NCBI GenBank assembly: GCA_943788825.1
Contig: CALSRT010000001.1
Location: 223,034-287,033 of the forward strand
DNA length: 64,000 nt
Direction of reading: 5' to 3'
Source: UBA4582 sp002389265
GTDB taxonomy: Bacteria; Pseudomonadota; Gammaproteobacteria; Pseudomonadales; Azotimanducaceae
In this document: positions 36,891 to 47,918 of the stretch, piece after piece
How positions within the stretch are numbered: the first letter of the stretch is position 1
Layout: every line of letters begins with the position of its first letter
The notes under the pieces: generated by a model
What the model was told of the DNA's origin: nothing
Databases searched by the model: none
Seen by the model: the letters and a program-made list of their open reading frames with translations, nothing else
Program-made: the position numbers and the translations under genes

Positions 36891-37436
36891 CTATTCAGGT
36901 CGATCGCTGTATTGCAGTTCCAGGGCCTTCCCTAGTAAACCCTCAATGGGCGAGTGACCCAGGTTAATGGCTGCGGCATGCTGCTGCGCAGCGGCCAGAT
37001 CCAGGCCTTGATGTTTTACCAGAAAGGCGGTCCACAGGTAACTGACCCGTCGGCCGCTGCGACAATGGAGAAACACCTCTCCCTCGTATCTGTCATACAG
37101 ATCAATAAACTGTTGTACTGCCGCCGGCGAGAAGCTCGCATCATCAGACAAAGGGATCGTGTAAAATGCCAGCCCGGCCTCCCGTGCCTGCTCGGCCTCG
37201 TCAAAGCCGAGTTTAGCAACCTCTTTGTCCGTTCGCAGCGATATTACGGCGCGTACACCCGCTTGCTTGATGCGCTGCAGGCCTTTGATCGAGGGCTGGC
37301 CACCCAAAAGAGTTGAGCCGCTTTGGGCCAAAACCTGCTCAAAACCAGCGGGGTCCAGTTTGACCGGCACCTCAATAGCACCGACACCGCAGCTAATGAG
37401 ACAGAGAAACAGCAGGCTGTTGCTAAAGGGTCGCAT
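36891..37436 (-). CDS. Secreted protein-tyrosine-phosphatase-like protein (DUF442/BLH-type)
   Basis: 181 residues with a signal peptide ending near GVGA. The mature part shows LGGQPSIKGLQRIKQAGVRAVISLR and the P-loop FLHCRSGRRVSYLW, i.e. the C-X5-R phosphatase signature with Cys and Arg intact. Close to the beta-lactamase-hydrolase-like (DUF442) group of dual-specificity-type phosphatases; a general-acid Asp may be in PLSDDASF. Periplasmic location predicted; substrate unknown. Confidence 0.85.
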   Translation of the reverse strand: MRPFSNSLLFLCLISCGVGAIEVPVKLDPAGFEQVLAQSGSTLLGGQPSIKGLQRIKQAGVRAVISLRTDKEVAKLGFDEAEQAREAGLAFYTIPLSDDASFSPAAVQQFIDLYDRYEGEVFLHCRSGRRVSYLWTAFLVKHQGLDLAAAQQHAAAINLGHSPIEGLLGKALELQYSDRPE

Positions 37437-37665
37437 AGATGATTCCTTAATAGGCGCATGGGTATGCAGAAGATTGTAACCCAGGAAATTGCCGATGCAG
37501 ACAACCTTTAGTAACTATCCAAATTTGAAGGCGGCACGGTATTGGCAGGATATTGACGGAGTAATGTGCCATAACAGGCTCAAAACTTCGTTTCTGCTCC
37601 TCCATACAAGCCAGATGGCGGCTTTAGGCGTATAATCTGTAAATCTCAACTTCTGGAGCGAACCC

Positions 37666-37839
37666 ATGTTTTCTTTTCTGAAAGCCGATCCTCTGAAAAA
37701 GCTCAACAAAGCCTATCAGAAGAAATTGGGCGAAGCCCTGCAGGCCCAGCGTAACGGCAATATTCGGGGTTACTCATTATTAACCGAAGAGGCCGAAGCC
37801 ATCTGGTTAGAAATTCAGGCGCTGACACCGAAGGACTGA
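37666..37839 (+). CDS. Small conserved protein (DUF6435-like)
   Basis: 57 residues, beginning MFSFLKADPLKKLNKAYQKK with GGAG 8 bp upstream and a TATAAT box at 37631. Two amphipathic helices; the pattern MFSFLK-DP-KKL...AQRNG-I--YS-LT-EAE matches a family of roughly 55-residue gammaproteobacterial proteins of unknown function. Short enough to be missed by length cut-offs. Convergent with the PilY2-like gene. Confidence 0.78.
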   Translation: MFSFLKADPLKKLNKAYQKKLGEALQAQRNGNIRGYSLLTEEAEAIWLEIQALTPKD

Positions 37840-37871
37840 GGGGTTCTCGCGGGTGCAGCGCCATGGGCTGG

Positions 37872-38225
37872 CTATTGATCTTCCGGTACGCCCAGTGGAG
37901 TAGAGTCGTGAACCTGTTGCAGGTCGATCACAATTCGGGCGTCGGCTGAAAGACGGTACGTGACACGTACCCGCATACCGGGTTCCAGCAGTTCGTAAGC
38001 GCCAAAATCAGAGCCGTAAAGCCGAATCTTCGGCAGGTCGTAACCCAGCACACCGCTGAAAGCATAGCGGTAGCCGCTCATGATGGCGGTTTTTGTTGCA
38101 TAGTCCATCGTGTGAATTTCCGCAATCCGGGTCTGCGTATAGGGGCTGGCTTCGACCTCGGCCGTCGCGGTATTGCACAGGCTCAAGGCGACGAGGATGA
38201 GGCCGGCAAGAACGGTTAGGTTCAT
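37872..38225 (-). CDS. pilY2: Small exported protein, PilY2-like
   Basis: 117 residues with a signal peptide (MNLTVLAGLILVALSLCNTATA). The mature part is mostly beta: RIAEIHTMDYATKTAIMSGYRYAF then LLEPGMRVRVTYRL, the pattern of small PilY2-type proteins encoded after pilY1 in pseudomonads. The start is 22 bp after the pilY1 stop, so it is the last gene of the minor-pilin operon here. Assignment rests mainly on size, context and a loose pattern. Confidence 0.6.
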   Translation of the reverse strand: MNLTVLAGLILVALSLCNTATAEVEASPYTQTRIAEIHTMDYATKTAIMSGYRYAFSGVLGYDLPKIRLYGSDFGAYELLEPGMRVRVTYRLSADARIVIDLQQVHDSTPLGVPEDQ

Positions 38226-38247
38226 TGGTATTAACTCCTCAAGTGTT

Positions 38248-41200
38248 CTAATCAGTTGTCAGCTGAGACCAGGATATTCGGCCGGTATGGTCGCTAGTAC
38301 TGGTGTCCGTGAGCGTGATATTGAGTGATTGGTTGCTTAATTGAGTGACCAGCGAGTCGCCAAAGAATGTCGAGTCTGTGGGGACAGAGCCTTCAAAATA
38401 GGTTGATGCCACCAAGTCGCCAGAGGTGGTTTTATCGTCAGCATCGATCGTTGAGTCGCCATTGATATCAAAAATGCCATCCCGGGTAATACAGAACGTG
38501 GAACCCGTGTCAGGGCAAAATGCATTGGAAGCTCCACCAGCTTTGACACTGCAGCTGAGTACGGGTTTTGGTATGACGCTATTGATAAACACAATGCCAC
38601 CGCGAAGTTGGATATTTCTGATGGCGCGTTCGCCGGGAAACTCCGCTTGATTGACGCCGTCAATCTCGACGGGAACTGCTGCCGGGTTATCGAAGTTCAA
38701 GTACCAGCCAAACTTTGAGTTGTAGTCCACTGGATTTCTCGAGAGTACGCGCCCATCGCCCACATTAGCATCCCCGCTGAATGCCGTATAAGTCTGTTCT
38801 ACCAGGGTGTCTTGAGTCACCTTGGTCGTGCCTAACCTGTCCCAGATGCCGTAAATACTTTGGATGTCCTTGTTGGTGTCGTCGCCTTCATAGATATAGC
38901 TGCCGGTACCGAATATGACGATATAGCCACCACATAAATTCGATGAGAGCACTTCGTTTGCATCAAAGGCACCGCAATCGACGCCGGTTTGAATGGTTGG
39001 GTGCGCGATCACCAGCGGTTGGGTCGTGATGGGTTGCGCTAAAGTGATGCCGTCAGCATCGGTATAGCTGGCGCTGTAGAGTAGCGTCGAATCCCATTTA
39101 GCGGGATCAGGATTACGTAGATCGAACCGGAATAAATTGCCGAAGCGGTCGCCGGCATAGGCGATGTCGAGGGTACCATTACCGTCAAGGTCAATTCCTC
39201 GCGGCACGCCCAAGCCATTCGCAATCCCCGTTGAGGAACGTCCTGCGGCTGTAATTTTGACAAAGTCAAAGCTGTCCCCATCACCATTATCTGTTGCGCA
39301 GCCAGATTTTTCCGGGTGGCACCAGGTGCCGTCGGTGCCGCCATCAACAAACACGGCAAACAGTACCGCGTTGCCTGATGTGCTGTCGTAACCATTGCCA
39401 AGGACGGCAATCCAACGATTATCCCTGTCGGCTGTGGATGGGCTGAGGTCGGTTTCGCTGACATTGCTCATGGCAATGGTCGGTGTGCTAAAAGTGTAGC
39501 CTAAATCACTGATGGGCTGAGACAAGGCATCGACGCTGCGGTCATCGGTATCGCCTGCGGCCAAGGTGTCAGCGTTAGTGTCGATACCGTAGTCAGTGAC
39601 TGGTGTATCGTCGGCAGGACTAAACTCCCACATAACGACCTTGCTGGCGTTGGCTTCAGTGATGGCTTTGTTGGCATCGTTAGCCCCGGTTGGGTCAGTA
39701 ATATCCAGTGCAAAATAACCTTTACCGCCGGCGCGATAGCCGCCGATAAGAACGGTTGCCCAGTGTTTTTCTATGTTGCCTGTGTCGCTGCGACGATCAC
39801 TATCCAGGTAAACGTCATTCACAGCTGCGGCCAAATCCACGCTATAGCGGTGTAGGTAGTTGGTGCTGAGCAATTGTTTTATTCGCTGGCTATAAACGCC
39901 AGTAATGACTTCGCCGGGCATATAAGCGAAGTGCTCCTCGCCGGTATTCCCATTAAAACCGTGGAGGAAACCGTCATTCGACCCAACATACACCATAGGT
40001 TCCCGTTCCTTGTCGTCATCTGCAAGCAGATTGGTATAGGAGTCTTGGAAGGCTGCGTAGCTCTTGGCTGCTGTTGTAGGATAGGGCGGTAAGGTTCTTC
40101 GAGTCCTGTTTGGTGGACCATAGAATACCGGTGTAGAGCTGACGATATCCCCCAATCGACCCTTAAGCACGGGTCGTTCACGAAGGTTACCAAGGGGACG
40201 CTCATTGCTCGCATCACCACGCAGGTAGTTGATGTGTTTAATCATCTGTCGATCAAACAGATCTGGCGAGGGGCTAGCATCGGGATCAAAGATATTATCC
40301 CAGTCGAGGACATTCAAAATATCATCTTCAAGGGCTTCCGCCAGCTGTTGGTTATTTTCGACGATATCCCGCGGTCTAAATGCGATACCTCGAGCACCAT
40401 TGGCGACACTGTTGTCGTAGGTGAGTAGCTCTCGTCGATTGATGCTCGGGTCTGTGGCGGTGGGATCTTTCAAATCGAGCTGCTCGGCAGCGCTCCAAAC
40501 CTGATCGCCCAGTGAGCCGTCCAGATTGAAACCTTGCGCCACCAGATCACCGGTGTTCTCTCGCACGTTATAAATGGCCCGGTAAAGCAGGGCACCCTGC
40601 TGGACTTCTTGTGAATTGAAACTAACAGCGCTGGCTGTACCGATGGCTTGGGAAAATTCTGTGAAAGCGGTTTTCAGGGCGCTTTTAAGTTCCTCTGGGT
40701 TGCCTGCATCGAGATAGCTGCCGCGGCCGTTGACTGAAGTATGAACTAGGTCGTTCAGCTTCTCCTCATCAGTGACCGCATCGCCCCAGTCGAAGGCCAT
40801 CGTATAATCAGTGGGCACATCGGTGGGCGAGAGGCTGCCCTCGACTCCGAAGGCAACGACATAGGTAGACATATGTTGGTGCATGGTTTGGCCCAAGGTT
40901 GAGCCGCCGAATGCGCTAGCCGCTGCGCCTGCCAGGTCCTTCTCTGTCGCTGGTACTTCATTGCTCAATGAGGGGTGCAGGTCTCGCTCATAGAAATGCA
41001 TGGCGATATCCGCCAAGGTGGGTGTCGTTGAGCCAGTGTCTGCATAACGACCGCCATCCCAGGCGCTGTTGTCGTCGCCGTCAGCGTCATCTGTTGATAG
41101 CGTGTTCGTATTGCCATTCCAGAAGCCCGCAGTAACCACCAGGGTAAAGTTTTGCTGACAGTTGCCTTCTGGTGCGGGTAGTACCGGGCAGGTTCTACCG

Positions 41201-44017
41201 CTGGTAATAATGGTTTTGCTGTCTTCACACTCATAATAGCGGCCAGTGCGCTCCAGGCTGTCACGAATAGGCGTCGAGTCTGATGATGCACTGTTACGGT
41301 ATAGTCTATTGAGCAACTCACCTTTGTTGCCAGTCAGCGCTGATTCATTCATCTCTGTGATATTGATGTTGTCGTTTTTGCCAGCGAAGGCCCCAAAGCC
41401 GATGCGCATATTTTCTGACGCCGCTAATACACCCCCTAGAGCATTTTTTGCCGTGTAGTGACGCGTGCGGCCAAAGCTGTAGAAGTTAGCGAAGTTTTGT
41501 ATCTCTTCCTCGTAGGTACAGTTGACGCCGACACAATCGGTTCTGTTTGGCCCTTTGGGGTAAAGACTCGTTGTCGGCTTGATTTCTACTAGCGTGCCCT
41601 CGGTACAAGGACCGCCGGCGGCTGTGATGGGTGAAGTGCCGTCAACGACGCCGACGACGTTGTCAGGGCAGTTGATCGCATCATCGATATCAGTCCAAGT
41701 GTAATATTTGGCCAGGAAAACGTTGCTATCGCTACCAGGCATATCTCGGCCAACCGTTAAATTAATTTTTTGGCTGTTCTGCGTATAGGGATCAGAGATG
41801 GCAGCGGTTGGATCCGAATTTGTAAAATTATCGCCGCGATTATCTAAGCCGACCCAGGGTAAATAGCTGATGCCAGGGTTATAGTAAACCTTGTTGTAGT
41901 CCTTGTTGCGCAAGCGCCATAGACCCGCAGTTGGATCCTTTGCTTCACTGACTGCGTAGCTGGGTCTGCCAGTACCATCTTCCGGTAAAAACCAGGTTTT
42001 AGTTAGGTTGCCGACGGCGTAGTAGCCCTCACTTTGGTCAGTAAGGATGTCTGATGCCATGGCCTCAGAGTCATCTAGCAAAATGAACACATTAGGCAGA
42101 GCGGCTACAGGTAGCTCCAACGGACCTTGTGCGAGCGTGCCGCTATCAACGACATTGCCTGTGTTGACCGCATCTGCGGCTTTTTTAAGGATGCTGACGT
42201 AGGCGATGCCAAGTGCGCAGCGCGCCTCAGTTGTGGGTGCCGGTGTGTCACAGACACGGTAAACAAAATGGTCTAGGCCATCATCCGTGACGTTTGTTCC
42301 TGCTGTTGGCAGATAAATAAATTCGCCGCTAGTACTATCTGTACCGGTCTCGTCAGTAAATGCCACGGTTGCCAGTAGACTGGTAGTGGATTGTAGTGTC
42401 GAGTAATACAACAGTGTGTCGTCTTGATCCCAAGTCTTGGGAAATTCACTGATAAGTTGTCGGTAGTTGGTCGTTGCTGTGTCCGCGGGTGAGGGGATGG
42501 GTGACCGGGTAACAATGCGTTTGTCTTGCTCCATGTAATAGTCTACCGGCGTGCTGATCACGCGATGGCAAGGAGCAGCGGCAGAAAAATTGTAATAACC
42601 CAAGGCGAACAGAGGGGTGAGGAAACTAGGTAGCGTATTGAGAGACTCGCCCAGGCTGTCAAATTCTTCGCAGACCGTGATGCCCGGCGCATCATTTTGA
42701 TCCGTAAGGTTGACGGTGATAGTTGCTATATCCGTCAGTCCCTGATTATCAGTGACCTCCACGGTCAGGGAGTAAGTGTTTTTGGTTTCAAAATCCAACA
42801 GTTCAATATCCGGTGTGTGCGTGCCCACCAGAAGATCACCATTACTATTGACCTGAAATTCGGCGGGTACCGTTAGCCCGGCAGTAATGAGGAAACTAAA
42901 GGTCGTATCATCGACGTCGATATCGGTTGCGCCAAGATTCAGGACAAAGGTATTGCTCGCTGAGTTTTCCGGCAAGCTGATAGTTTGATCGTTGATCTGC
43001 GGCTTGTCATTGCTGCCGGTGATGGTGATGACGATTGCCTGAGTCACTGGATCAAGACTGGTTGCGGCTAGAATAAGGTTGTCGATGACCACGTCACCAG
43101 CATCAAGATTCTGGACCAGACTTTGGTCGAGGGTATAAGTCCAGCGGCCTGGCGCCACGACAATACTGCCGAAAGTGCCCGTCACATTCGTAGCGAAGCT
43201 CGGTGTATTGCTGGTATCGACATCCGTGATGTTGATGGCGCCACTGACGGTTACGGTATCTCCAAGGTTGCCCTCGGTAACGCTGCCCGTAAAAATGCCG
43301 GTCACCACGGGTAAGTCATTAACGCCGGTGATGGTGATGTCCAGGGTGGCGTCGCCGGTACCCCCTTCATTGTCGTCAGCGGTATAGGTAAAGGTGTCAA
43401 TCAGCGTTTGCCCGGCATCAAGGGCCTGCACCTAGCGGCTTAAGATTATCGATGGTGTAGGTATAGCTGCCATCGCTATTGATCACAACGCTGCCATAGG
43501 TGCCGGCGGTAGCGGCGCCGACGGTGCCGCCATTAATGGCGCTGACCATCAGGGCATCGGCATCCGGCGCGCCATCGGCATCATTGGTCAGCAGGTTACC
43601 GTTGGTGGTGGTGCCTTCTTCGTTGATGCCATTCGTATCCGCGACGGCAAGAGGTGCGACGTTGCTGATCACCCAGATGAACGTATCGGGTACCGGTGTG
43701 CCACCGTCGGAGGCGCTGATTTCGAGACTATAGGGGCTGGACCCGCTAGCAGACGGATTGAGGGTGCCGGTAATCAAACCAGTGATGCCGTTAAGGCTCA
43801 AGCCATCGGGTAATGCACCTGAAGTCAGGGCGAAGGCGTTGGGATTGCCATTAAATGCGTTACTGATATCGATGAGGATGCTGGCGCCGTCATCGTTGAC
43901 CTGGTCAGCAATACCGGCGCCTGCGACGGTAACAGCAGCCTGCGCGTTTAAGGCGACTGAAAGAACACAGGCTAAAAGACTAGCCCTGATCAACTGATGT
44001 ATTGCTATCTGAATCAT
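38248..44017 (-). CDS. pilY1: PilY1-like type IV pilus tip adhesin with N-terminal Ig/cadherin-like repeats, one frameshift
   Basis: About 1920 residues when joined. Signal peptide (ends NAQAA), then roughly 450 residues of adhesin-type repeats: a putative-Ig segment, VCBS-like DSDGSYTYTIDNL blocks ending DITITGVNDLPVV and ITGSNDKPQIND, and a cadherin-like VTDQNDAP. Then a vWA-like region (VFILLDDSEAMASDI) and the C-terminal PilY1 beta-propeller (VYVGSNDGFLHGFNGNTGEE) with the calcium loop DLDGNGTLDIAYAGDRFGNLFR. PilY1 controls pilus extension, retraction and adhesion. The frame changes at 43431-43432 (one extra base in CC); removal joins NLKPL to VQALDAGQ. Canonical PilY1 lacks the N-terminal repeats. 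Confidence 0.88.
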
Positions 44018-44038
44018 TTTGCTATGCTCGAATCATCA

Positions 44039-44563
44039 CTAAAATTTCTTACCATAAGTACTTTGTAGGTAAATTTTGGCCGCTGTGGTCTTGCCCCTGC
44101 CTAACGCTGTGATGCGAAATATCTGTGTAACATCAGATCCCGCATCGCCACCTACATTGTCGAGGTTGAGTTGGTCATCTCCCGAACGCACGGCTTGAAC
44201 AAATTCAATAATGTATGAAGGCGGGTTGACGCTACCGGAATATGTTGCGGTAATGGCATTAGCTGCGGTCCATGTAGTCGCCGTTTGCCATCTGGGTGTG
44301 ACGTCAACACCCTGGCTTTCGTATTTGCCGTTGGCATTGGCGGCATAAGCCGTGGTTGAGGTTTCAAGTTCAACCATAGCTTCTGCCGCTTTTAAAGCGG
44401 CCTCTGCGGCGGAGAATGCACTGCTGGCATCGGTGGCATTTCTCGACATACGTTCAAGCAGGCTCGTCATCTGAATAGATGACGTGCCAAGTAAGGTGAC
44501 GATCAACAATATGACCAGTGTCATGATCAACACAAAGCCAGATTGCTTGTTAGGATTGTGCAT
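44039..44563 (-). CDS. pilX: Type IV pilus minor pilin PilX
   Basis: 174 residues from the ATG at 44563 (the frame continues to 44596). N-terminal NKQSGFVLIMTLVILLIVTLLG is the PilX form of the prepilin signal, with Gly-Phe cleavage, followed by a hydrophobic helix and AFSAAEAALKAAE. The C-terminal domain is a typical minor-pilin globular region. It sits 21 bp before pilY1 and 55 bp after pilW; PilX helps PilY1 into the priming complex. Confidence 0.88.
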   Translation of the reverse strand: MHNPNKQSGFVLIMTLVILLIVTLLGTSSIQMTSLLERMSRNATDASSAFSAAEAALKAAEAMVELETSTTAYAANANGKYESQGVDVTPRWQTATTWTAANAITATYSGSVNPPSYIIEFVQAVRSGDDQLNLDNVGGDAGSDVTQIFRITALGRGKTTAAKIYLQSTYGKKF

Positions 44564-44618
44564 GTAACGAGTCACTCCGTAAGTAAATATTGTCAATGGG
44601 TCAATGATTGGCTATCCG

Positions 44619-45728
44619 CTATCGGCCGTTGCGCAGTGCCACTGTTTGGCTGAAGGTTCTACGCAACAGGCCATCGGTGGCTGTGCCAGGCTTACAATAT
44701 TGCGTGCTACAGCCGTGAGTTGGGGTGCTGGTCCCATCGACATCGTCGATAGATGTGGCGACGACGGATATTCGTAGTGACCGGACATCGTCGAAATTTA
44801 TGACGGCGCCGGCGTCGACGTACCTGTTGGGGATCTTGTCATTATCGGTGTCAACGCCGTATTTAATTTGCAGGTCTTCAATGCCGTCTACCAATTCGGT
44901 AGGCGGTGAGATACCGGACTTGCGCCACAAAGACAGAGGGTTTTGACCTGAATTGTTCGTACCTTCGCTGGGTGCGACATAATAAGTTTCTGAGGCAATT
45001 GCTGACACATAGGCACTGTTTTTAAAGGCACCAAAGCGAGCGAGGATGTTGGCATTGGTGTAGCCGTCCGCGTCGATCGTTGTGGCATGTTCGATGAGAT
45101 CGCCGGCGATACCGCTGACTCTGAAGAATGTTTGTTTTTCACAATCGTGAATAAAGGCAATATGCTCTGCGGCAAAATCGAAGTCCTGTGTCGTGGTCTG
45201 AATGTCGGCGGTGTTGGTTGGCATATCGATTTTCAGGCGATGAGTCTTCTGCGGTAGATAGTTAAGGGTGATGATATCAGTGCCCTTGGTGATGGTCGTG
45301 ATATCAATACCGGTACCCGCCCCGATGCCACTCGATTTGTATACATGAGTGTCGATTGTGCCAACAGTGCTCGGTAAGCTGTTGCTAATATTCGGGTTCC
45401 AAGTGCTGGATCCACCCTCGTAGCCAATGATTGGCCGGTCAAGATTGAACTCGTAAGGTATGTCAGCGAGAAAGGTTTTATGCACGCTGGCATTGGTTGA
45501 AAAGCAACCCTTATAGCCTGAAGTTTGGGCCGATCGCGTAATGACGCCGAGCGCGAATCGACCGGATTCTTGCATGGCAGATTGACCCGAGAGTAAGTTG
45601 TAGGTTTTTGCATTGGCCAAAAACAATTGGCTGACGCCCAGCATGATCGTGGATGACAGTGCCAGCCCGATCAAGGCTTCAACCAGTGTGAATCCCGAAA
45701 GTTTACCCATCGTTGTCCTGTTGATCAT
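44619..45728 (-). CDS. pilW: Type IV pilus minor pilin PilW
   Basis: 369 residues; the ATG at 45728 shares its A with the pilV TGA (TGATG), indicating translational coupling. Prepilin motif GKLSGFTLVEALIGLALSS, then SAMQESGRFALGVITRSAQTSGYKGC, a conserved PilW stretch. The large C-terminal domain is normal for PilW. Confidence 0.9.
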   Translation of the reverse strand: MINRTTMGKLSGFTLVEALIGLALSSTIMLGVSQLFLANAKTYNLLSGQSAMQESGRFALGVITRSAQTSGYKGCFSTNASVHKTFLADIPYEFNLDRPIIGYEGGSSTWNPNISNSLPSTVGTIDTHVYKSSGIGAGTGIDITTITKGTDIITLNYLPQKTHRLKIDMPTNTADIQTTTQDFDFAAEHIAFIHDCEKQTFFRVSGIAGDLIEHATTIDADGYTNANILARFGAFKNSAYVSAIASETYYVAPSEGTNNSGQNPLSLWRKSGISPPTELVDGIEDLQIKYGVDTDNDKIPNRYVDAGAVINFDDVRSLRISVVATSIDDVDGTSTPTHGCSTQYCKPGTATDGLLRRTFSQTVALRNGR

Positions 45729-46219
45729 CACTGCACCACCACCAGGTTAACGGCTGAAATTGTGTCAGTGCTGTTATCAGACCATTGCACGGTAATCGCA
45801 TATTCGTTGCCGTTTTTTACCATCGATGCTTTGCCGCTCGGCAAAATACCGACGATGTTCAGATTTGAGCACGCAGTGTAAGTTGAATCGTTGGTGGCAT
45901 TAATGGAGTTGATGGAACATAGCCATTGCGCCGTATCATAAGCGGCCATTTGCGTTGGCGAGCAATTGTTGGCGGTACAGTCGATGACAACAGCCGGCGT
46001 GGTGGTGAGTGCTACGTCGCTATAGGTGGTGGTCTTGTTAACTTGGATGCGGTCGGCAATGTCGCTTGCCAGATACGTTGCCTCGGTACGAAAAAACGCA
46101 TTGCGATTAGCATCTAATCCGCGGAGTTGTAAACCGCTGGCGCCGAGCAGGCCAACTGACAAGATGAGGACTGAGATTAAAACCTCAATCAGAGTAAATG
46201 CTTGTACCGATTGTCTCAC
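45728..46219 (-). CDS. pilV: Type IV pilus minor pilin PilV
   Basis: 163 residues. MRQSVQAFTLIEVLISVLILSVGLLGASGLQLRGLD is the PilV N-terminus; note Ala rather than Gly before the Phe at the prepilin peptidase site (QAFTLIE). Cysteines in the C-terminal part may form the usual disulfide loop. Overlaps pilW and follows the FimU-type gene by 37 bp. Confidence 0.9.
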   Translation of the reverse strand: MRQSVQAFTLIEVLISVLILSVGLLGASGLQLRGLDANRNAFFRTEATYLASDIADRIQVNKTTTYSDVALTTTPAVVIDCTANNCSPTQMAAYDTAQWLCSINSINATNDSTYTACSNLNIVGILPSGKASMVKNGNEYAITVQWSDNSTDTISAVNLVVVQ

Positions 46220-46256
46220 TACGCTACTTCCAATAATTAAAAAAATCTACAATGGT

Positions 46257-46757
46257 TTAACAATCGCCTGGTGCTACGTTGTCGATTTTAGATCGACCGA
46301 CAGGGGTAACGGTGATCAGACGGTCTTTGCCTGGGGCGCAAAATATAAATGTTCGAGTCGAGTTGTCATGCATGGCGCCGAAGGCGTTGAATTGCAGTGA
46401 ATCGCTTTCTGAGTTGATGGCATCAACGCCGAGCGGCGCTGGGAACGAGCGAATGATATCGCCGGTACAATCGCCTGGGTTACCGACGACGACACACCAG
46501 CCTCGACCGAATTCGTTGTCATTGTCGATGGTGTTGTCGATGGCGTTGGTTGCTTGCAGGCTCACAACCCCACTGACCTTGGATGCCTCGCTACGAGCAA
46601 GGTTGATCGCTGTGACCAGTTCATTGATTTGGGTTGTCGTTTGGTTTTTGCTGACTATCGAGTTGAAGCTGGGGGCAGCCGCAAGGATGCCAGTGCCAAT
46701 CAAGGCGACGACGAGTACCAGTTCTATCAACGTCATGCCATACATCGACAAGCGCAT
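46257..46757 (-). CDS. fimU: Minor pilin FimU/GspH-type
   Basis: 166 residues. Prepilin signal MYGMTLIELVLVVALIGTGILAAAPSF, the GspH/FimT pattern NELVTAINLARSEASKVSG, and a globular part ending with a Cys (VAPGDC). The first gene of the minus-strand operon fimU-pilV-pilW-pilX-pilY1. The upstream 260-bp gap is divergent with the DUF4097 gene and should hold both promoters. Confidence 0.87.
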   Translation of the reverse strand: MRLSMYGMTLIELVLVVALIGTGILAAAPSFNSIVSKNQTTTQINELVTAINLARSEASKVSGVVSLQATNAIDNTIDNDNEFGRGWCVVVGNPGDCTGDIIRSFPAPLGVDAINSESDSLQFNAFGAMHDNSTRTFIFCAPGKDRLITVTPVGRSKIDNVAPGDC

Positions 46758-47018
46758 TGTTACCTCCTAACCAGCTCGATGACTCATGCAACACTGCTTT
46801 TTGTTCATCGACTTCAGGATGCTAATCTAACACCTCGCTGGTCGTAATTTGATCGATTCGGGTTGCGCTAAGGCCGAACGGTCGAATCCCTAGTTCGAGC
46901 GGTAGGGGCAGTTAAAATGCGGGTCAGAAGCCATTGAATGATTGACTCGGCGCACCAAAAAACACTTAGGTTAGCTGTAGACTTGAGGCCTTAAATGTTG
47001 TGACAAGAGGGATGGCTG

Positions 47019-47909
47019 ATGCAACTTGAGAAACGTCTTTTGTTGATCCTGCTACTGAACTCAGGTTGGGCTTCGAACGCGAATGCTGGCGACGCCATAG
47101 ACACATCACTGGCGGTCCCCGCGACAGCGGTGATCAGTATCAATAACACTCGCGGCGCAGTGGCTATTATCGGTTGGGATCAGGCGCAGGTCAGCATCAA
47201 GGGTGAGCTTGACGATCTCGCCGAGGCACTAGTCTTCGATGCCGATGAGGGTTTGATCGTTGTTGATGTCAAGATGCCCCGTCAGGATCTGAACTGGGGT
47301 AATGGCTCCGATCTGACCATCCAAGTGCCCCATAGCAGCCGAGTCAAATTTGTAGGTGTTTCCTCAGAGGTTGAGATTGAGAATGTACTGGGTGGGGTCC
47401 AGTTGCAGTCCATCAGTGGTGATCTACGGGCTCGAAAAATCGAAGGACAGCTGATAATGAACACCGTCAGCGGTGACATTATCATTGAGGGTGTGGCTGG
47501 TTCGGTACTGGCGTCTACCATCAGCGGTGATCTGGCATTGTCTGTCACAGCCACTGACGTGCGACTTGATACGGTTTCTGGTGATTTGGTCATTGAGATG
47601 GCAGCGGTGGACCATCTTGCCGTACGTAGCGTCAGTGGCAGCATGGATATTACCGGGGAGCTTAACCCGGCAGGTCAGATAGACCTGTCATCAGTCAGCG
47701 GTGATATCCGCCTCGGCTTGCAATCGGGGCTCAGTGCCACCGTTGATCTGGAGGGTGGTATGAGTGGTGCTATTGAAAATAAACTGAGTGAGCTTGAAGC
47801 CCAAACCCATTTTCCTGCTCGCCAGCGCCTCAATGCTGTATTTGGCGATGGCAAAGGTCGAGTGTCGGTTCGTACTGTCTCAGCAGATATTACGCTAGAG
47901 GAGGTTTGA
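47019..47909 (+). CDS. Secreted DUF4097 beta-repeat protein
   Basis: 296 residues; signal peptide ends NANA. The mature part is a repeating right-handed beta structure with recurrent V/I-SGD steps (LQSISGDLRA, NTVSGDIII, STISGDLAL, DTVSGDLVI, RSVSGSMDI, SSVSGDIRL), the adhesin-like DUF4097 pattern. Function unknown; members often lie beside sigma/anti-sigma or PspC-type envelope genes. It ends 9 bp before the next gene, so probably cotranscribed with it. Confidence 0.85.
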   Translation: MQLEKRLLLILLLNSGWASNANAGDAIDTSLAVPATAVISINNTRGAVAIIGWDQAQVSIKGELDDLAEALVFDADEGLIVVDVKMPRQDLNWGNGSDLTIQVPHSSRVKFVGVSSEVEIENVLGGVQLQSISGDLRARKIEGQLIMNTVSGDIIIEGVAGSVLASTISGDLALSVTATDVRLDTVSGDLVIEMAAVDHLAVRSVSGSMDITGELNPAGQIDLSSVSGDIRLGLQSGLSATVDLEGGMSGAIENKLSELEAQTHFPARQRLNAVFGDGKGRVSVRTVSADITLEEV

Positions 47910-47918
47910 TAACCCGTT

